A stretch of 64,000 bases of DNA, from positions 17,215 through 81,214 of the forward strand of contig CAUZBP010000013.1 of NCBI GenBank assembly GCA_963578105.1. The letters are read 5' to 3'. The stretch is from GCA-2718815 sp963578105. Its GTDB lineage: Bacteria > Planctomycetota > Planctomycetia > Pirellulales > Pirellulaceae. Both the position numbers and the translations under genes were made by a program. Shown here in pieces: positions 36,116 through 44,682 of this stretch (position 1 is the first letter of the stretch; the number at the start of each line of letters is the position of its first letter). The notes beneath the pieces are model-generated. The model had not been told where the DNA came from and did no database searches. It was given only the letters and a program-made list of their open reading frames with translations.

Positions 36116-36919
36116 TTACACTTGAATTCTGCTGGCCGCGAAACTCAAGTCGCGTCCTGGCGGAGTGATCCCTAACGCGGCGGCGTGTTCATAAAATAAA
36201 GCCAACCCACGCAACTCGCGTGGCCCCAGGTGGAAGTGGAGATTGTCACGTAAGTAGGTTAAACATTGAGCAGGAGAAAGCCCTGCTTTCACCGCCTCCC
36301 GTTTGGCAATCTCATCCAGGCACCTGATCCCGGCATCTCGAGCCGCGTCTAGCGCCAATTCTGTTCCCCGCAAATCCTTTCCGACGTGGGCAACCCACAT
36401 CGCAAAGACAAATGGCAATTCTGACCAGCGACACCATTCGTCACCCAAATCCCAAATCTCCACAAAATCAGCAACCGGTTGATGGATGGCTCGATCACCG
36501 ATTAGTAACACGGCATCTGCATCACTATCCTGGGCCGTAGCACCAATGGGTAAGCTTTCCAGTTCGGGCTCGATGCCGTATCGTTGTTGCAACAGGACTC
36601 GAACCAGGGCGATGCTTGTGCGAGAACCCTCGTCCAACGAAACCCGACGAATCTTTTCAACGGGTACCCGGCTGAAAAATTTAACGCTCAACACTGGTCC
36701 CCGGCAACCAATGCAGGCATCTGAGACAATCGTATACTTGGGGTCTTGAAAGAACTCGATCGATGGAATCAGGGCCACATCCAGTTCTCCAGTGGCCAGG
36801 TCGACAGCCAAACGGCTGGGGAAGTCGTAGATGATTTCTGCATCAGGTGCGAGTTCGTCCAATCGATACACCAGTGGTTTGGTGTTGAGATAACTAACGG
36901 CACCAATTCGAATCGTCAT
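36116..36919 (-). CDS. mqnA: Chorismate dehydratase
   Basis: The 267-residue enzyme has a periplasmic-binding-protein-like fold and converts chorismate to 3-enolpyruvylbenzoate, the first step of futalosine menaquinone synthesis. The family start RIGAVSYLNTKPLVY is clear. It is followed by LATGELDVALIPSIEFF, SLDEGSRTSIALVRVLL, VLLIGDRAIH and LPFVFAMWVA. I take the ATG at 36919. A longer frame to 36979 would begin almost at the putative -10 box and adds 20 residues without similarity. It is the first gene of the mqnA-mqnC pair. Confidence 0.9.
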   Translation of the reverse strand: MTIRIGAVSYLNTKPLVYRLDELAPDAEIIYDFPSRLAVDLATGELDVALIPSIEFFQDPKYTIVSDACIGCRGPVLSVKFFSRVPVEKIRRVSLDEGSRTSIALVRVLLQQRYGIEPELESLPIGATAQDSDADAVLLIGDRAIHQPVADFVEIWDLGDEWCRWSELPFVFAMWVAHVGKDLRGTELALDAARDAGIRCLDEIAKREAVKAGLSPAQCLTYLRDNLHFHLGPRELRGLALFYEHAAALGITPPGRDLSFAASRIQV

Positions 36920-37362
36920 ATCGCAGCTTGTCCCGGAAAAGAACGGGGTGGAATTACCACCCATTTTGGCCTCAATCAAAACCGTTGATTATAAAAATTT
37001 ATAAAATGGCCGCCTAGAGGATAGGACCACGGAAGGGAGGGGCTTTGATGGAAATTATCCACATCTCCAACGTATTGTGACAGTTCGGAAAGATGATTTT
37101 CGAGGAATAACCAGCCGTTCTCAATGCACTGATGACTCTGCCAAGGTCCTCCCGACGGCATATTGTATGTTGCGGTTGTCAAATTCAATAAACCACCTGT
37201 CAGCCATCTAGTCAACGAGAAATACAAGATTTTGTTCACTGTGGGTGTTAACGAGATGCGCAGTATGCATCCAAAACACTCGGTAATTTTGGCCACCTGG
37301 CAATCACACAAATAGCCGGTTTTCCAAGTATGCCAACGGCCTTGGAATCATCGCATGAACGA
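36920..37362. other. AT-rich upstream region of mqnA
   Basis: The 443 bases are richer in A+T than the flanking genes. They include the -10-like element at 36988-36993 and the AT palindrome around it. A minus-strand frame at 36976-37311 (111 residues) is open but has no family-like sequence, so I do not call it a gene. Confidence 0.4.
36988..37004 (-). promoter_or_regulatory. mqnA: Candidate mqnA -10 box within an AT-rich palindrome
   Basis: A perfect TATAAT lies on the minus strand at 36993-36988, inside the dyad TTATAAA-AA-TTTATAA (36989-37004). The -35 at 17 bases is poor (TAGGCG), so an activator may be needed. Transcription from here would start near 36981. Confidence 0.35.
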
Positions 37363-37842
37363 CTACAGATACATCCCCAGGTAGCCTTCCGACTCTTCGC
37401 TGGCGGCCTCGATCTGTTCAATTCGTTTTTTTGTCTGTTCCAGGTCGCCAACTTCAATGTAGCGATCGAACTCAGCCGAAACACTCTTGGGAACGGTTTC
37501 GCTAAACCATTGCACAATCGGTTCTGTCAGCCATTCACACGTTTCACGAACCAGTTCGATCGAATCCAGGTCACAACGTTCCGATTTTAGATCTTCTGAG
37601 TCGGTGAGTACTGTCCCTTCGAATTGGAATTGGATCATTCCCCTCTCAGCATGGTTGACCACGCGATAGGTGCAACTGGCGTTGAAAAGGTAGTAACTGT
37701 TGTGCGTGCCGTGCTTTTCAAGCGCAGCTTTCACCCTCAGGCAACGTTGCCGATACTTGGGGGAGGCGTCGAGTGGAATGTCCAGTCGCTGGATGCAGCG
37801 AAGAGGTAGGCAGTCGAACGTGATTTCGACCCAGTTACTCAT
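37363..37842 (-). CDS. Conserved-looking hypothetical protein
   Basis: The 159-residue cytoplasmic protein has no signal peptide and no membrane span. A mixed alpha/beta N-terminal half includes FDCLPLRCIQRLDIPLD and NSYYLFNASCTYRVVN. A helical C-terminal end is rich in glutamate (LEQTKKRIEQIEAASEES). Balanced amino-acid use and a purine-rich GGTAGGAGAAA before the ATG support a real gene. I do not recognise the family and the neighbours give no clue. Confidence 0.65.
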   Translation of the reverse strand: MSNWVEITFDCLPLRCIQRLDIPLDASPKYRQRCLRVKAALEKHGTHNSYYLFNASCTYRVVNHAERGMIQFQFEGTVLTDSEDLKSERCDLDSIELVRETCEWLTEPIVQWFSETVPKSVSAEFDRYIEVGDLEQTKKRIEQIEAASEESEGYLGMYL

Positions 37843-38010
37843 GGTTCAATTTCTCCTACCAGGGATTTTTGTATGCTAACTGTATTACAAACCGGCGCAA
37901 CATCAATATGACAGAACAAGGGGGCGTACTCCAGTTGGGCACTGAGGTTTGCCATCGTGCGAAATAAAACAGGGTACGTGATTCCGGGTGGAGTACCGCG
38001 AACGGCCGTC

Positions 38011-40149
38011 TTAACGCAGAGACGCCGTTTTGTTCGACTCGAAATCGGTGGTAGGCTCTGCTTGCCCGGCCCGTTGCCAACCCACGGCCAGCCAGGAATT
38101 CTCGCATAGCACTTCTCGAGAAACGAGTCGTCCAGCTCGTCTCCAGCGGCCCGGCATCTCAAGACCGGTTGGTTCGATCACGGATGGAAATATCCGTTTG
38201 AACTGCCTTTTCAACACAGCTTTTTCCGCAGTTTCCCCTGGGGAGAGTGTTTTCTTTTTGCGGCTTGCGAAATTGGCGGGTTGGATTTTGATATCTCCAA
38301 CCCGGACGCGCCGGGCACCGGTAGGTGTCATTTCGAACTTGTAGCTCGCTGTGATGTGCATCGATGTGATTGTTTTTTCCCCCGCAGAAAATTTTTTGCC
38401 TCGGAGCATCACCGTATAGGTGTTGTGAGCGAATGAAATGGTAATGGGCCTGCGACGGATGAAAGTGATGGTCCAGGGGGCGTTGGGATCGGGCTGCATT
38501 TGCTCGGGCACCTCCCCGGTCACCTGCTCGATCAACTCAGCGGCCTGTACATCCGTCAATGTGGCACCTCCGTAAACAGACTCGACGTAATTGTTGATGT
38601 AGGATTCGTGGAACCGAGTTACCAGGTCGTAGTCTCCCTCGAGTGTGACGGGTGGGGTGTGCGCTGCAAATTGAAAATCGTTAGCCTGTGTCGACTGACA
38701 GATGATCGAATCTTCGGTGGAAACGAAGTGAAAAATTGCCGGGGGTTCACCACGCACGATCAGGGGTCTGAGAAAATTGTCTCGGTAACTCCCGTCAATC
38801 TGGATTTCATCAATCTCTTGGTCCAACCTGGTCGAGATTTTTCGCTCTGTTCGCCGAGCCGCCGTTGTTTCCGCCCTCGGTAACGCAGCCCTGGCCCGTG
38901 GCCAAGCCTGCCTTTGCACCTCCCTGCTGCCTCGCACATCCTCGAGGTTGATATTAGTCGTACAACGGGCTTGGGCAGGATCGGCGCCGAATCCGTCTCC
39001 GTTGACAAACACACGTTTTCTGGCATCGATGCTTGTCACAGCGGAAGTTAGGATAACAGCCGGCCCACTCACTTTCCGCGTGCGAGCGTGCATGGTGGCC
39101 ACCATCGCAACCTCGACTTCTGCTTGATCGTTATTGGGAACCAATCGACTGGTCACGTTTCCGACTGTGCGAGACTCCCCCGAGACTCCGGGACCCGCAT
39201 TGTTTCGAAGATCCTCGGTTTTATCGATTTCTTGCCGGAAACCGACACTGACAAGTTCTCCTGATACGTTCAGGTAGAAATTTGGCTGCACATAGAAATG
39301 ACGTACGGTTTCGATGAGCTCAGGCACCTGGCCTCCCCGTTTCAGCCATCCCAAGCGAATGGATGCGTCTGAGGCGTTTTGAGGGCTTGGTTCTTCGACA
39401 TAAGATTCGAGGTTTTCAGCAAGTTCTCCCATCGTGGTTTCAAACTGCTGCTGAAAATGTTCACCATCGTAAGAAAGTGCTTCACCGTATTTGCCAAGTG
39501 TTTCACGAACCTTCTGAAAAGGTGGCAATTCAAGGCCCCCATACTGGGCACGATATCTGCTCTGTACTCGAGCCAAAACTCTTAACGATGGATTGGCCGA
39601 ATTTGCTAATTCGGCTTGCAAATCGGCCCACAACAAATACTGCTTCCAGCCGTTTGCTTTGGATTGTCTCTCGCGCGACAAAAATTGATTTAGCTGAGCC
39701 ACTGCAATCACCAGTGCTTGTCGCGATTTCTCTAGATGATTTTCTTCCAACGGACTGAAATCAGAAGTGGCGGCGCGAATCAATTCCGGAAGTTCTTCCG
39801 CATTTGGTAACAACATGACGCGTTGCCATTGTTCCAACACTTTACGCACGGCCACGAAGGGTTCGCGATCTAGCACGCTTGTGTCCCAGGAGTAACGCTC
39901 GATGACTTCGGCGATGAGTGTGGGATCAGCTTCGTTTCCCTTCTCCAGTTCGGAACGCAACTCGTCGGTCATGAGAAAAGCGAGCCAGCCTTCTGCGTTG
40001 GTCTTACCCTTGGACCAGGAGCTTAACGCTTCCAGTGCCAATTGCACTTTTTCCGGTGACTCTGCCACCACGGCATCGTGAGTCCAGAAAGGTGCAAACA
40101 CGAAAGTCAGCACGATCAGTACACCCGTTGGTCGAAAACTGCCGCTCAT
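38011..40149 (-). CDS. Large exported hypothetical protein
   Basis: From the ATG at 40149 the protein has 712 residues, with a signal peptide (TGVLIVLTFVFAPFWTHDAVVA). Residues 20-350 are mostly helical. Residues 350-600 look beta-rich, with an arginine-rich segment (RAETTAARRTERKISTRLD) in between. The C-terminal quarter contains ITFIRRRPITISFAHNTYTVMLRGKKF and a basic tail. No known domain is recognised. Its size and export signal fit planctomycete envelope proteins. GAGGG lies 10 bases upstream of the start; a longer frame to 40461 would bury the signal peptide. Confidence 0.65.
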   Translation of the reverse strand: MSGSFRPTGVLIVLTFVFAPFWTHDAVVAESPEKVQLALEALSSWSKGKTNAEGWLAFLMTDELRSELEKGNEADPTLIAEVIERYSWDTSVLDREPFVAVRKVLEQWQRVMLLPNAEELPELIRAATSDFSPLEENHLEKSRQALVIAVAQLNQFLSRERQSKANGWKQYLLWADLQAELANSANPSLRVLARVQSRYRAQYGGLELPPFQKVRETLGKYGEALSYDGEHFQQQFETTMGELAENLESYVEEPSPQNASDASIRLGWLKRGGQVPELIETVRHFYVQPNFYLNVSGELVSVGFRQEIDKTEDLRNNAGPGVSGESRTVGNVTSRLVPNNDQAEVEVAMVATMHARTRKVSGPAVILTSAVTSIDARKRVFVNGDGFGADPAQARCTTNINLEDVRGSREVQRQAWPRARAALPRAETTAARRTERKISTRLDQEIDEIQIDGSYRDNFLRPLIVRGEPPAIFHFVSTEDSIICQSTQANDFQFAAHTPPVTLEGDYDLVTRFHESYINNYVESVYGGATLTDVQAAELIEQVTGEVPEQMQPDPNAPWTITFIRRRPITISFAHNTYTVMLRGKKFSAGEKTITSMHITASYKFEMTPTGARRVRVGDIKIQPANFASRKKKTLSPGETAEKAVLKRQFKRIFPSVIEPTGLEMPGRWRRAGRLVSREVLCENSWLAVGWQRAGQAEPTTDFESNKTASLR

Positions 40150-40691
40150 GGCGTCATTACCCTCGCAACAGTTCTGGATGTCCAGGTCGCCGCTGCAAAA
40201 CCGGTTTAGTGTGCCAAGAATATCAAGCCCGTCCATCCTCGCTAAACGGCAGAGCGTACGCAAGCCTATCTGAGGTTGAACCCACCATTTCCGGAAAATG
40301 TCTGTTCGCAAAACATAGGTAGGGTCCATTGTTTTGTCGAGCTTTGCCGTAACGGTTATTGGCGCTCTGGTTGGAGGCGGATTGAGGCGGCACGTTTTTA
40401 ACCTCATGCTGTGTTGGACGTAGACCGGTCGGGTCCGGTTCGTGTTGATCCTTCCTGCCAACGTGGGTTCCAGAACTCACCTGCGCCCGCACGAGTGCTA
40501 GAACCGTCAAAATCGAAAGAGTGACTCGTCTGGTGATTCCTTTTTCCAACATTGCAGGAGGTAATTTGGCAACACCTTGACTCTCCACGTGGTACGTTCT
40601 TGGTGTTGACAAGTTTTCTCACTTTGCGTCGGATGCTAGCGACAGATCGCAAGAAGCATCTGAGTTCTTTAAACTTCAAGGTGCAGCCGTC
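40150..40691. other. Divergent intergenic region between two envelope-protein genes
   Basis: This 542-base region separates the exported hypothetical gene and the DUF11 lipoprotein gene. A possible plus-strand promoter is given separately. A minus-strand frame (from about 40552) could encode a short peptide with a hydrophobic start (VTLSILTVLALV), but it has no ribosome-binding site and overlaps the region upstream of 40149, so I leave it out. Otherwise nothing is assigned. Confidence 0.4.
40606..40634 (+). promoter_or_regulatory. Possible sigma-70 promoter for the DUF11 lipoprotein gene
   Basis: A perfect TTGACA (40606-40611) is followed after 17 bases by TCGGAT (40629-40634), which matches the -10 consensus at only three positions. 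The ATG at 40692 is about 58 bases beyond it. The -35 is strong and the -10 weak. Confidence 0.35.
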
Positions 40692-43301
40692 ATGGAGCGA
40701 AACGGCAGCCTAACTTTGCAACTGCTGCGACTGATTATTGTCAGTCTCGTCTGCGTTTGTGGTTGCGCACAATTACGCTTGCCACGCGTTGATCCTACGG
40801 GACAACGGCTTTTTCTGCCGGGCCCAGAACGGGCTACCATCGTGACGCCCGAATTACCTTTTGGTCGGTCAGGGGCAGCTTATCAAACCCCTCCGATGCC
40901 TCCCCCGTGCCCGCAAGGAGTATTTCCTGCAACGACGCCCCCGGTCATTCCAGCTGCCCTTTACCCATCGGCTTTGCCTGGGATGCCGCCCGCGGACACT
41001 TCCCGGCTTGCATTTCGACCCCGGTTGAGCACCGTCAGGTTGTCAACGACTTCGACGGGAGTCCTTGTGAATCCTGGCAGGATCATTGCTCCGGTAGGTA
41101 GCCTGGTTGTTTTGAAGGCCGGTCTTTGTGGCCAGAATGGAAAGCTAATATCCGGAGAGCCGATACAGTGGATCATGTCACAAGAGAGCGTAGGATATTT
41201 CGTCTCGGTTGGTGAAATGGATGTTCCCAGGTTGCGAATTGTTCCTCGGTTCGATTGGGGCAAGATCAGCAACAGCTTGGCAATGGGCCAAACTGGGAGA
41301 ACTGCTCAGGTTGTGACACGAGGAACGGCTTCACGAGCGGATGATGTTTTGGTGCTGGAAGGGGAGTCATGGTTGACATTAGCCTCCTCCAGCGAGGGTG
41401 TGAGCCGCGTAACCGCCCACGCACCCGATTCGCAATCCTGGGATTCCGTTCGGCAGACGGCAGTGGTTCATTGGGTTGATGCGGAAGCGACGTTTGCTCC
41501 TGTTGAGCAGGCTAAAGTTGGAAGACCAGTTGATCTGACGACTTCCGTAACCAAGCTTTCCACCGGGGAACCTCTTGGTGGTGCGATTGTTCGCTACGAG
41601 TTAGTGGGGGATACAACGGCCAGATTTGCGCCCCTCGACAGCCGTTACGTGGAAGTTCCCACCAACCATGAAGGCCGTGCTGTGGCCCAACTCATTTCCC
41701 GAAGCAGGCAGGCCGGAACTAGTGACATTGCCATTCAAGTGATTCAGGCACCTGCCAGAGACAACGACTTCACACGACTAGTATTGGCCCAGGGTTCAAC
41801 TCAGGTCAGCTGGAGTACCGCTCAGCTGGCTTTACGCGTAGTAGGTCCTGATGTGTGTGAAGTGGATTCCACAATGACATACCGCGTGGATGTCTCGAAT
41901 ACTGGAGATCTGCCTGCCAATGACATTGTACTGAGTGAAGTAATGCCGGAAGGTCTTAGATTTGTAAACAGCAATCCACCTGCCGAAGTTTATGGCAACC
42001 GTGTCCAGTGGCAACTTGGAGATCTACAGGGTGGTAGCCACTGCGTCATCGAATTTTGTTGTCAGGCGGAGTGTGTCGGAAGTTTTCAGCATTATTTTCA
42101 TGTCCGAGATGAAAATGGATTGGAATGTAACGAGATCTTGTCCGCCCGAGTCATTGCTCCGACGTTGAATCTGGAAGTGTCAGGACCTCAGATCGCTGAA
42201 GTTGGCCGCGAAGTTCAGTTTCGAGTTGTTGCCCGCAACTTGAGTCAACAAACGATTCAGAATGTTATTGTTCACGACCGGTTTGACGAGGGGTTGGAAC
42301 ATGCGAAGGCTGTTAGTCCTATTGAACGCCGGTTGGGAACCTTGGAGGCGGGGCAGGTCAAACGGTTTGCCGTCACTTTTACGGTTCAACGGGCCGGAAC
42401 CCTTTGCCACTCGCTGGAACTGACCGCTGACGGCGGACACCACACATCGGAGAGGGTTTGTCTACAAGCGGCGCCAGCTCGAGCCAGGCCACATCCGGCC
42501 ATCTCCGTCAAAAAGACTGGTCCCAAATCGCGCGAACTTGGGGAAATTGCAGAGTTCTTGATTGAAGTGGTCAACACGGGAAATGTGCCCCTGCAGGATG
42601 TGCGTGTCGATGACCATTATCCAAGCGACTTGCGACCCTTCCAGGCAACACAAGGTTGGGTAGTCGAAGGGGAGGCTTTGGTATGGTCAATTCCGCAGTT
42701 GCCAGTTGGTTCACGATCACTGCTGCGAATACGGTGCGATTGTTTAGAGGCGAATCCAAACACTTGCACCCGGGTGACGGTGAGTTCGGGTCATCCTGTC
42801 GTAACAGTTGTCAACGAAGCTTGTATGGAAATTTATGATCGGGCCGGCATTGTCGATCTGGACCCTACTGATCGACTTGAAGTTCCCGAGAGTCAAGGTG
42901 AAATCCAGTCAGTTCCCGCCCAGGCGAGTGGCGGCCTGGAGCTAACACTCACCGATTTGAGTGATCCTGTCCGACAGGGTCGACAGCTTGTCTACCTGTT
43001 GAGGATTTTCAACAACCGAGAAGTGAGTGACCGGGATCTGCATCTCACGCTGGAAATACCGCCCGAGTTAAAGCTAGAGAAGATTCAAGGTCCGGTCAAA
43101 TTGGACAGCCGTTATCCTTCTACCGGACGTACCATCCACATGGTACCAATATCAGAACTGCGCGCCGCTGACGAAGTGACCTTCCGCATTGAGGCAATCG
43201 CCGTGCAGGCTGGACCAGTGCGGCTGCAGGCAACATTGGAGAGTCTCCTTTCGGAGAACCGCATCATTGTCGCGGAAGACACAACCATTTTCGAAGAATG
43301 A
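40692..43301 (+). CDS. Lipoprotein with DUF11/CARDB-type repeats
   Basis: The 869-residue protein starts with a lipoprotein-like signal (LIIVSLVCVCGC, lipid Cys25) and a proline-rich spacer. A beta-rich region follows. Four repeats of the DUF11 or CARDB type then run at about residues 390-850, recognised by segments such as VDVSNTGDLPANDIVLSEVMP, VVARNLSQQTIQNVIVHD, IEVVNTGNVPLQDVRVDD and LRIFNNREVSDRDLHLTLE. These are immunoglobulin-like beta sandwiches common in planctomycete surface proteins. A structural or adhesive role at the cell envelope is likely. Expression may use the promoter at 40606. Confidence 0.8.
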   Translation: MERNGSLTLQLLRLIIVSLVCVCGCAQLRLPRVDPTGQRLFLPGPERATIVTPELPFGRSGAAYQTPPMPPPCPQGVFPATTPPVIPAALYPSALPGMPPADTSRLAFRPRLSTVRLSTTSTGVLVNPGRIIAPVGSLVVLKAGLCGQNGKLISGEPIQWIMSQESVGYFVSVGEMDVPRLRIVPRFDWGKISNSLAMGQTGRTAQVVTRGTASRADDVLVLEGESWLTLASSSEGVSRVTAHAPDSQSWDSVRQTAVVHWVDAEATFAPVEQAKVGRPVDLTTSVTKLSTGEPLGGAIVRYELVGDTTARFAPLDSRYVEVPTNHEGRAVAQLISRSRQAGTSDIAIQVIQAPARDNDFTRLVLAQGSTQVSWSTAQLALRVVGPDVCEVDSTMTYRVDVSNTGDLPANDIVLSEVMPEGLRFVNSNPPAEVYGNRVQWQLGDLQGGSHCVIEFCCQAECVGSFQHYFHVRDENGLECNEILSARVIAPTLNLEVSGPQIAEVGREVQFRVVARNLSQQTIQNVIVHDRFDEGLEHAKAVSPIERRLGTLEAGQVKRFAVTFTVQRAGTLCHSLELTADGGHHTSERVCLQAAPARARPHPAISVKKTGPKSRELGEIAEFLIEVVNTGNVPLQDVRVDDHYPSDLRPFQATQGWVVEGEALVWSIPQLPVGSRSLLRIRCDCLEANPNTCTRVTVSSGHPVVTVVNEACMEIYDRAGIVDLDPTDRLEVPESQGEIQSVPAQASGGLELTLTDLSDPVRQGRQLVYLLRIFNNREVSDRDLHLTLEIPPELKLEKIQGPVKLDSRYPSTGRTIHMVPISELRAADEVTFRIEAIAVQAGPVRLQATLESLLSENRIIVAEDTTIFEE

Positions 43302-43325
43302 TGTTTTCTATGAATTGGGCGTTGA

Positions 43326-43386
43326 GACTACAGAACCGAGCGTTCAGAAGTTACAATCAATTGGCTCTCTGTAACGTATTGTAGTC
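43326..43386 (+). promoter_or_regulatory. Nested inverted repeats before the phosphoesterase-like gene
   Basis: An inner dyad, GTTACA (43350-43355) and TGTAAC (43370-43375), sits inside an outer dyad, GACTACA (43326-43332) and TGTAGTC (43380-43386). A C-rich run follows. It could fold as an end-of-transcript structure for the DUF11 gene or act as an operator for the gene at 43412. Confidence 0.35.
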
Positions 43387-43411
43387 TGCCCCCCCCCTGC
43401 CCCTTCCCAAA

Positions 43412-43819
43412 ATGGTTTCCTGCCCTCCCCGTCAATTCGTCATTCTGCGACACCAAATGTCGCCCGAATCTGGCCGTGGCCCGCATTGGGATCTGATGCT
43501 GGAGCAATCGGGCGTGCTACGCACGTGGGCCCTCTCTAAAGAACCCCGCATTGGTTCCACGATTCAGGGTCAATTGTTGGACGATCATCGACTGGCTTAT
43601 CTGGAATTCGAGGGAGAAGTGTCCGGTGGACGTGGCATTGTGACTGCTTGGATGAAAGGCACCTATAAGCTGTACGGTGAAGACGCGGCCCAGTTTGTGA
43701 TTGATTTATTGAGTCCGGACTGGACATCTCGAGTGGTGGCCGCTCAACGTGAAAAAACCAACGAATGGCAATTTCAGTTCGATCCAATCCCGTTCACACC
43801 TTCCCGTGGTTTTGAATGA
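43412..43819 (+). CDS. Stand-alone LigD phosphoesterase-like (DNA polymerase ligase N-terminal) domain protein
   Basis: The 135-residue protein matches the 3'-phosphoesterase domain found in the DNA-repair ligase LigD. Key parts are FVILRHQM, then GPHWDLMLEQSGVLRTWAL with the HxDLxxE metal/catalytic pattern, DHRLAYLEFEGEVSGGRGIV and WMKGTYKLYG. In LigD this domain trims 3' ends at double-strand breaks. Here it stands alone, as in many planctomycetes and archaea. No ku or ligase gene is near. The C-terminal 46 bases overlap the 3' end of the gene on the opposite strand. Confidence 0.8.
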   Translation: MVSCPPRQFVILRHQMSPESGRGPHWDLMLEQSGVLRTWALSKEPRIGSTIQGQLLDDHRLAYLEFEGEVSGGRGIVTAWMKGTYKLYGEDAAQFVIDLLSPDWTSRVVAAQREKTNEWQFQFDPIPFTPSRGFE

Positions 43820-44610
43820 AACTGGGCAGGCGACCGCACGTTGTGGATGTTTTCAGCAGCCGGATTTTGGGTTCCAGACTCTTTCGTTGCTTCAGTACGT
43901 CCGGCGAGATAGATTTCCCCATCATGGAGTTCCAGAGCTTCGAGATGAAGCAGTTTTTTCATTTCCTCCCGATGGTCGGGAATTGTCAGTTCTGCGACGG
44001 GATCACCCTCGAACTGCATCCATTTTAAATCGATCTCAGCTCGTCGCGCGAAAACACTGACCACATTTAAGACTCGAACCAGGGGAACCGGCAATTTTCC
44101 GGCTCGTGCCTTGTGAATTTGAATGGCAATCACATTGGGCTGTTCCGTGAGATGGACGTTCACTTCCATGGACAACACTGTTTGAATTGGCGGATCAGTG
44201 TAACCACAGGCCAGTAACGCCCTGCCGGATTCAATGGAGACCCTTGGATTTTGAAACTCCGGGGGCAACACTCCGGAAAATTTCTCAGTCAGATCACTTG
44301 CCAGCCAGCCATTAATTTGACTGTCCGTAAACGTGGCCTGCCAATTGCCTGTCCGCCGTGTCTCATTGTGCAGCGTCAGTACTCGTTGCTCCAGTTGGTC
44401 TCCAGCTTCAGCTTGTGGTCCGGCCTCCTGTTCCAGGGCATGACGATAGAATTGTGGCTCCTGGCGAGAGGCGACGTGAATTCCGAGAAACAAGGCACCG
44501 AATATCACCGGAAGAATTACAAAACAAAGTCCTAGAATTTGCAGGAATTTGCGCACGCGAAGGGCCGTGGGGACGAGGAATTGAAAGGCAGGGGAAGACG
44601 TTGATGTCAC
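43774..44610 (-). CDS. Membrane-anchored hypothetical protein
   Basis: The 278-residue protein has one N-terminal membrane span (ILGLCFVILPVIFGALFLGIH at about residues 25-45), then an extracytoplasmic domain. Distinct segments are FTDSQINGWLASDLTEKF and VLSMEVNVHLTEQPNVIAIQ. The domain resembles small beta-sheet, lipid-binding-like modules, but I cannot name a family. Its end overlaps the phosphoesterase-like gene on the other strand by 46 bases, a convergent overlap that could cause mutual interference. Confidence 0.65.
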   Translation of the reverse strand: MTSTSSPAFQFLVPTALRVRKFLQILGLCFVILPVIFGALFLGIHVASRQEPQFYRHALEQEAGPQAEAGDQLEQRVLTLHNETRRTGNWQATFTDSQINGWLASDLTEKFSGVLPPEFQNPRVSIESGRALLACGYTDPPIQTVLSMEVNVHLTEQPNVIAIQIHKARAGKLPVPLVRVLNVVSVFARRAEIDLKWMQFEGDPVAELTIPDHREEMKKLLHLEALELHDGEIYLAGRTEATKESGTQNPAAENIHNVRSPAQFHSKPREGVNGIGSN

Positions 44611-44682
44611 CGATGCCCAGTAGCCTGAAGCATCAGCGTTGAAATCGTATGCGTATCGGGTGGCCGGGTCAACGGTTGTCGG

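Noticed and set aside
36976..37311. A 111-codon minus-strand frame just upstream of mqnA
   Set aside because: It is in an AT-rich stretch with unusual residue use, no recognisable family and no ribosome-binding site. It also covers the probable mqnA promoter.
40223..40612. Minus-strand frame with a hydrophobic N-terminal stretch between the two envelope genes
   Set aside because: It has no ribosome-binding site and no family-like sequence, and it overlaps the region just upstream of the exported hypothetical gene.
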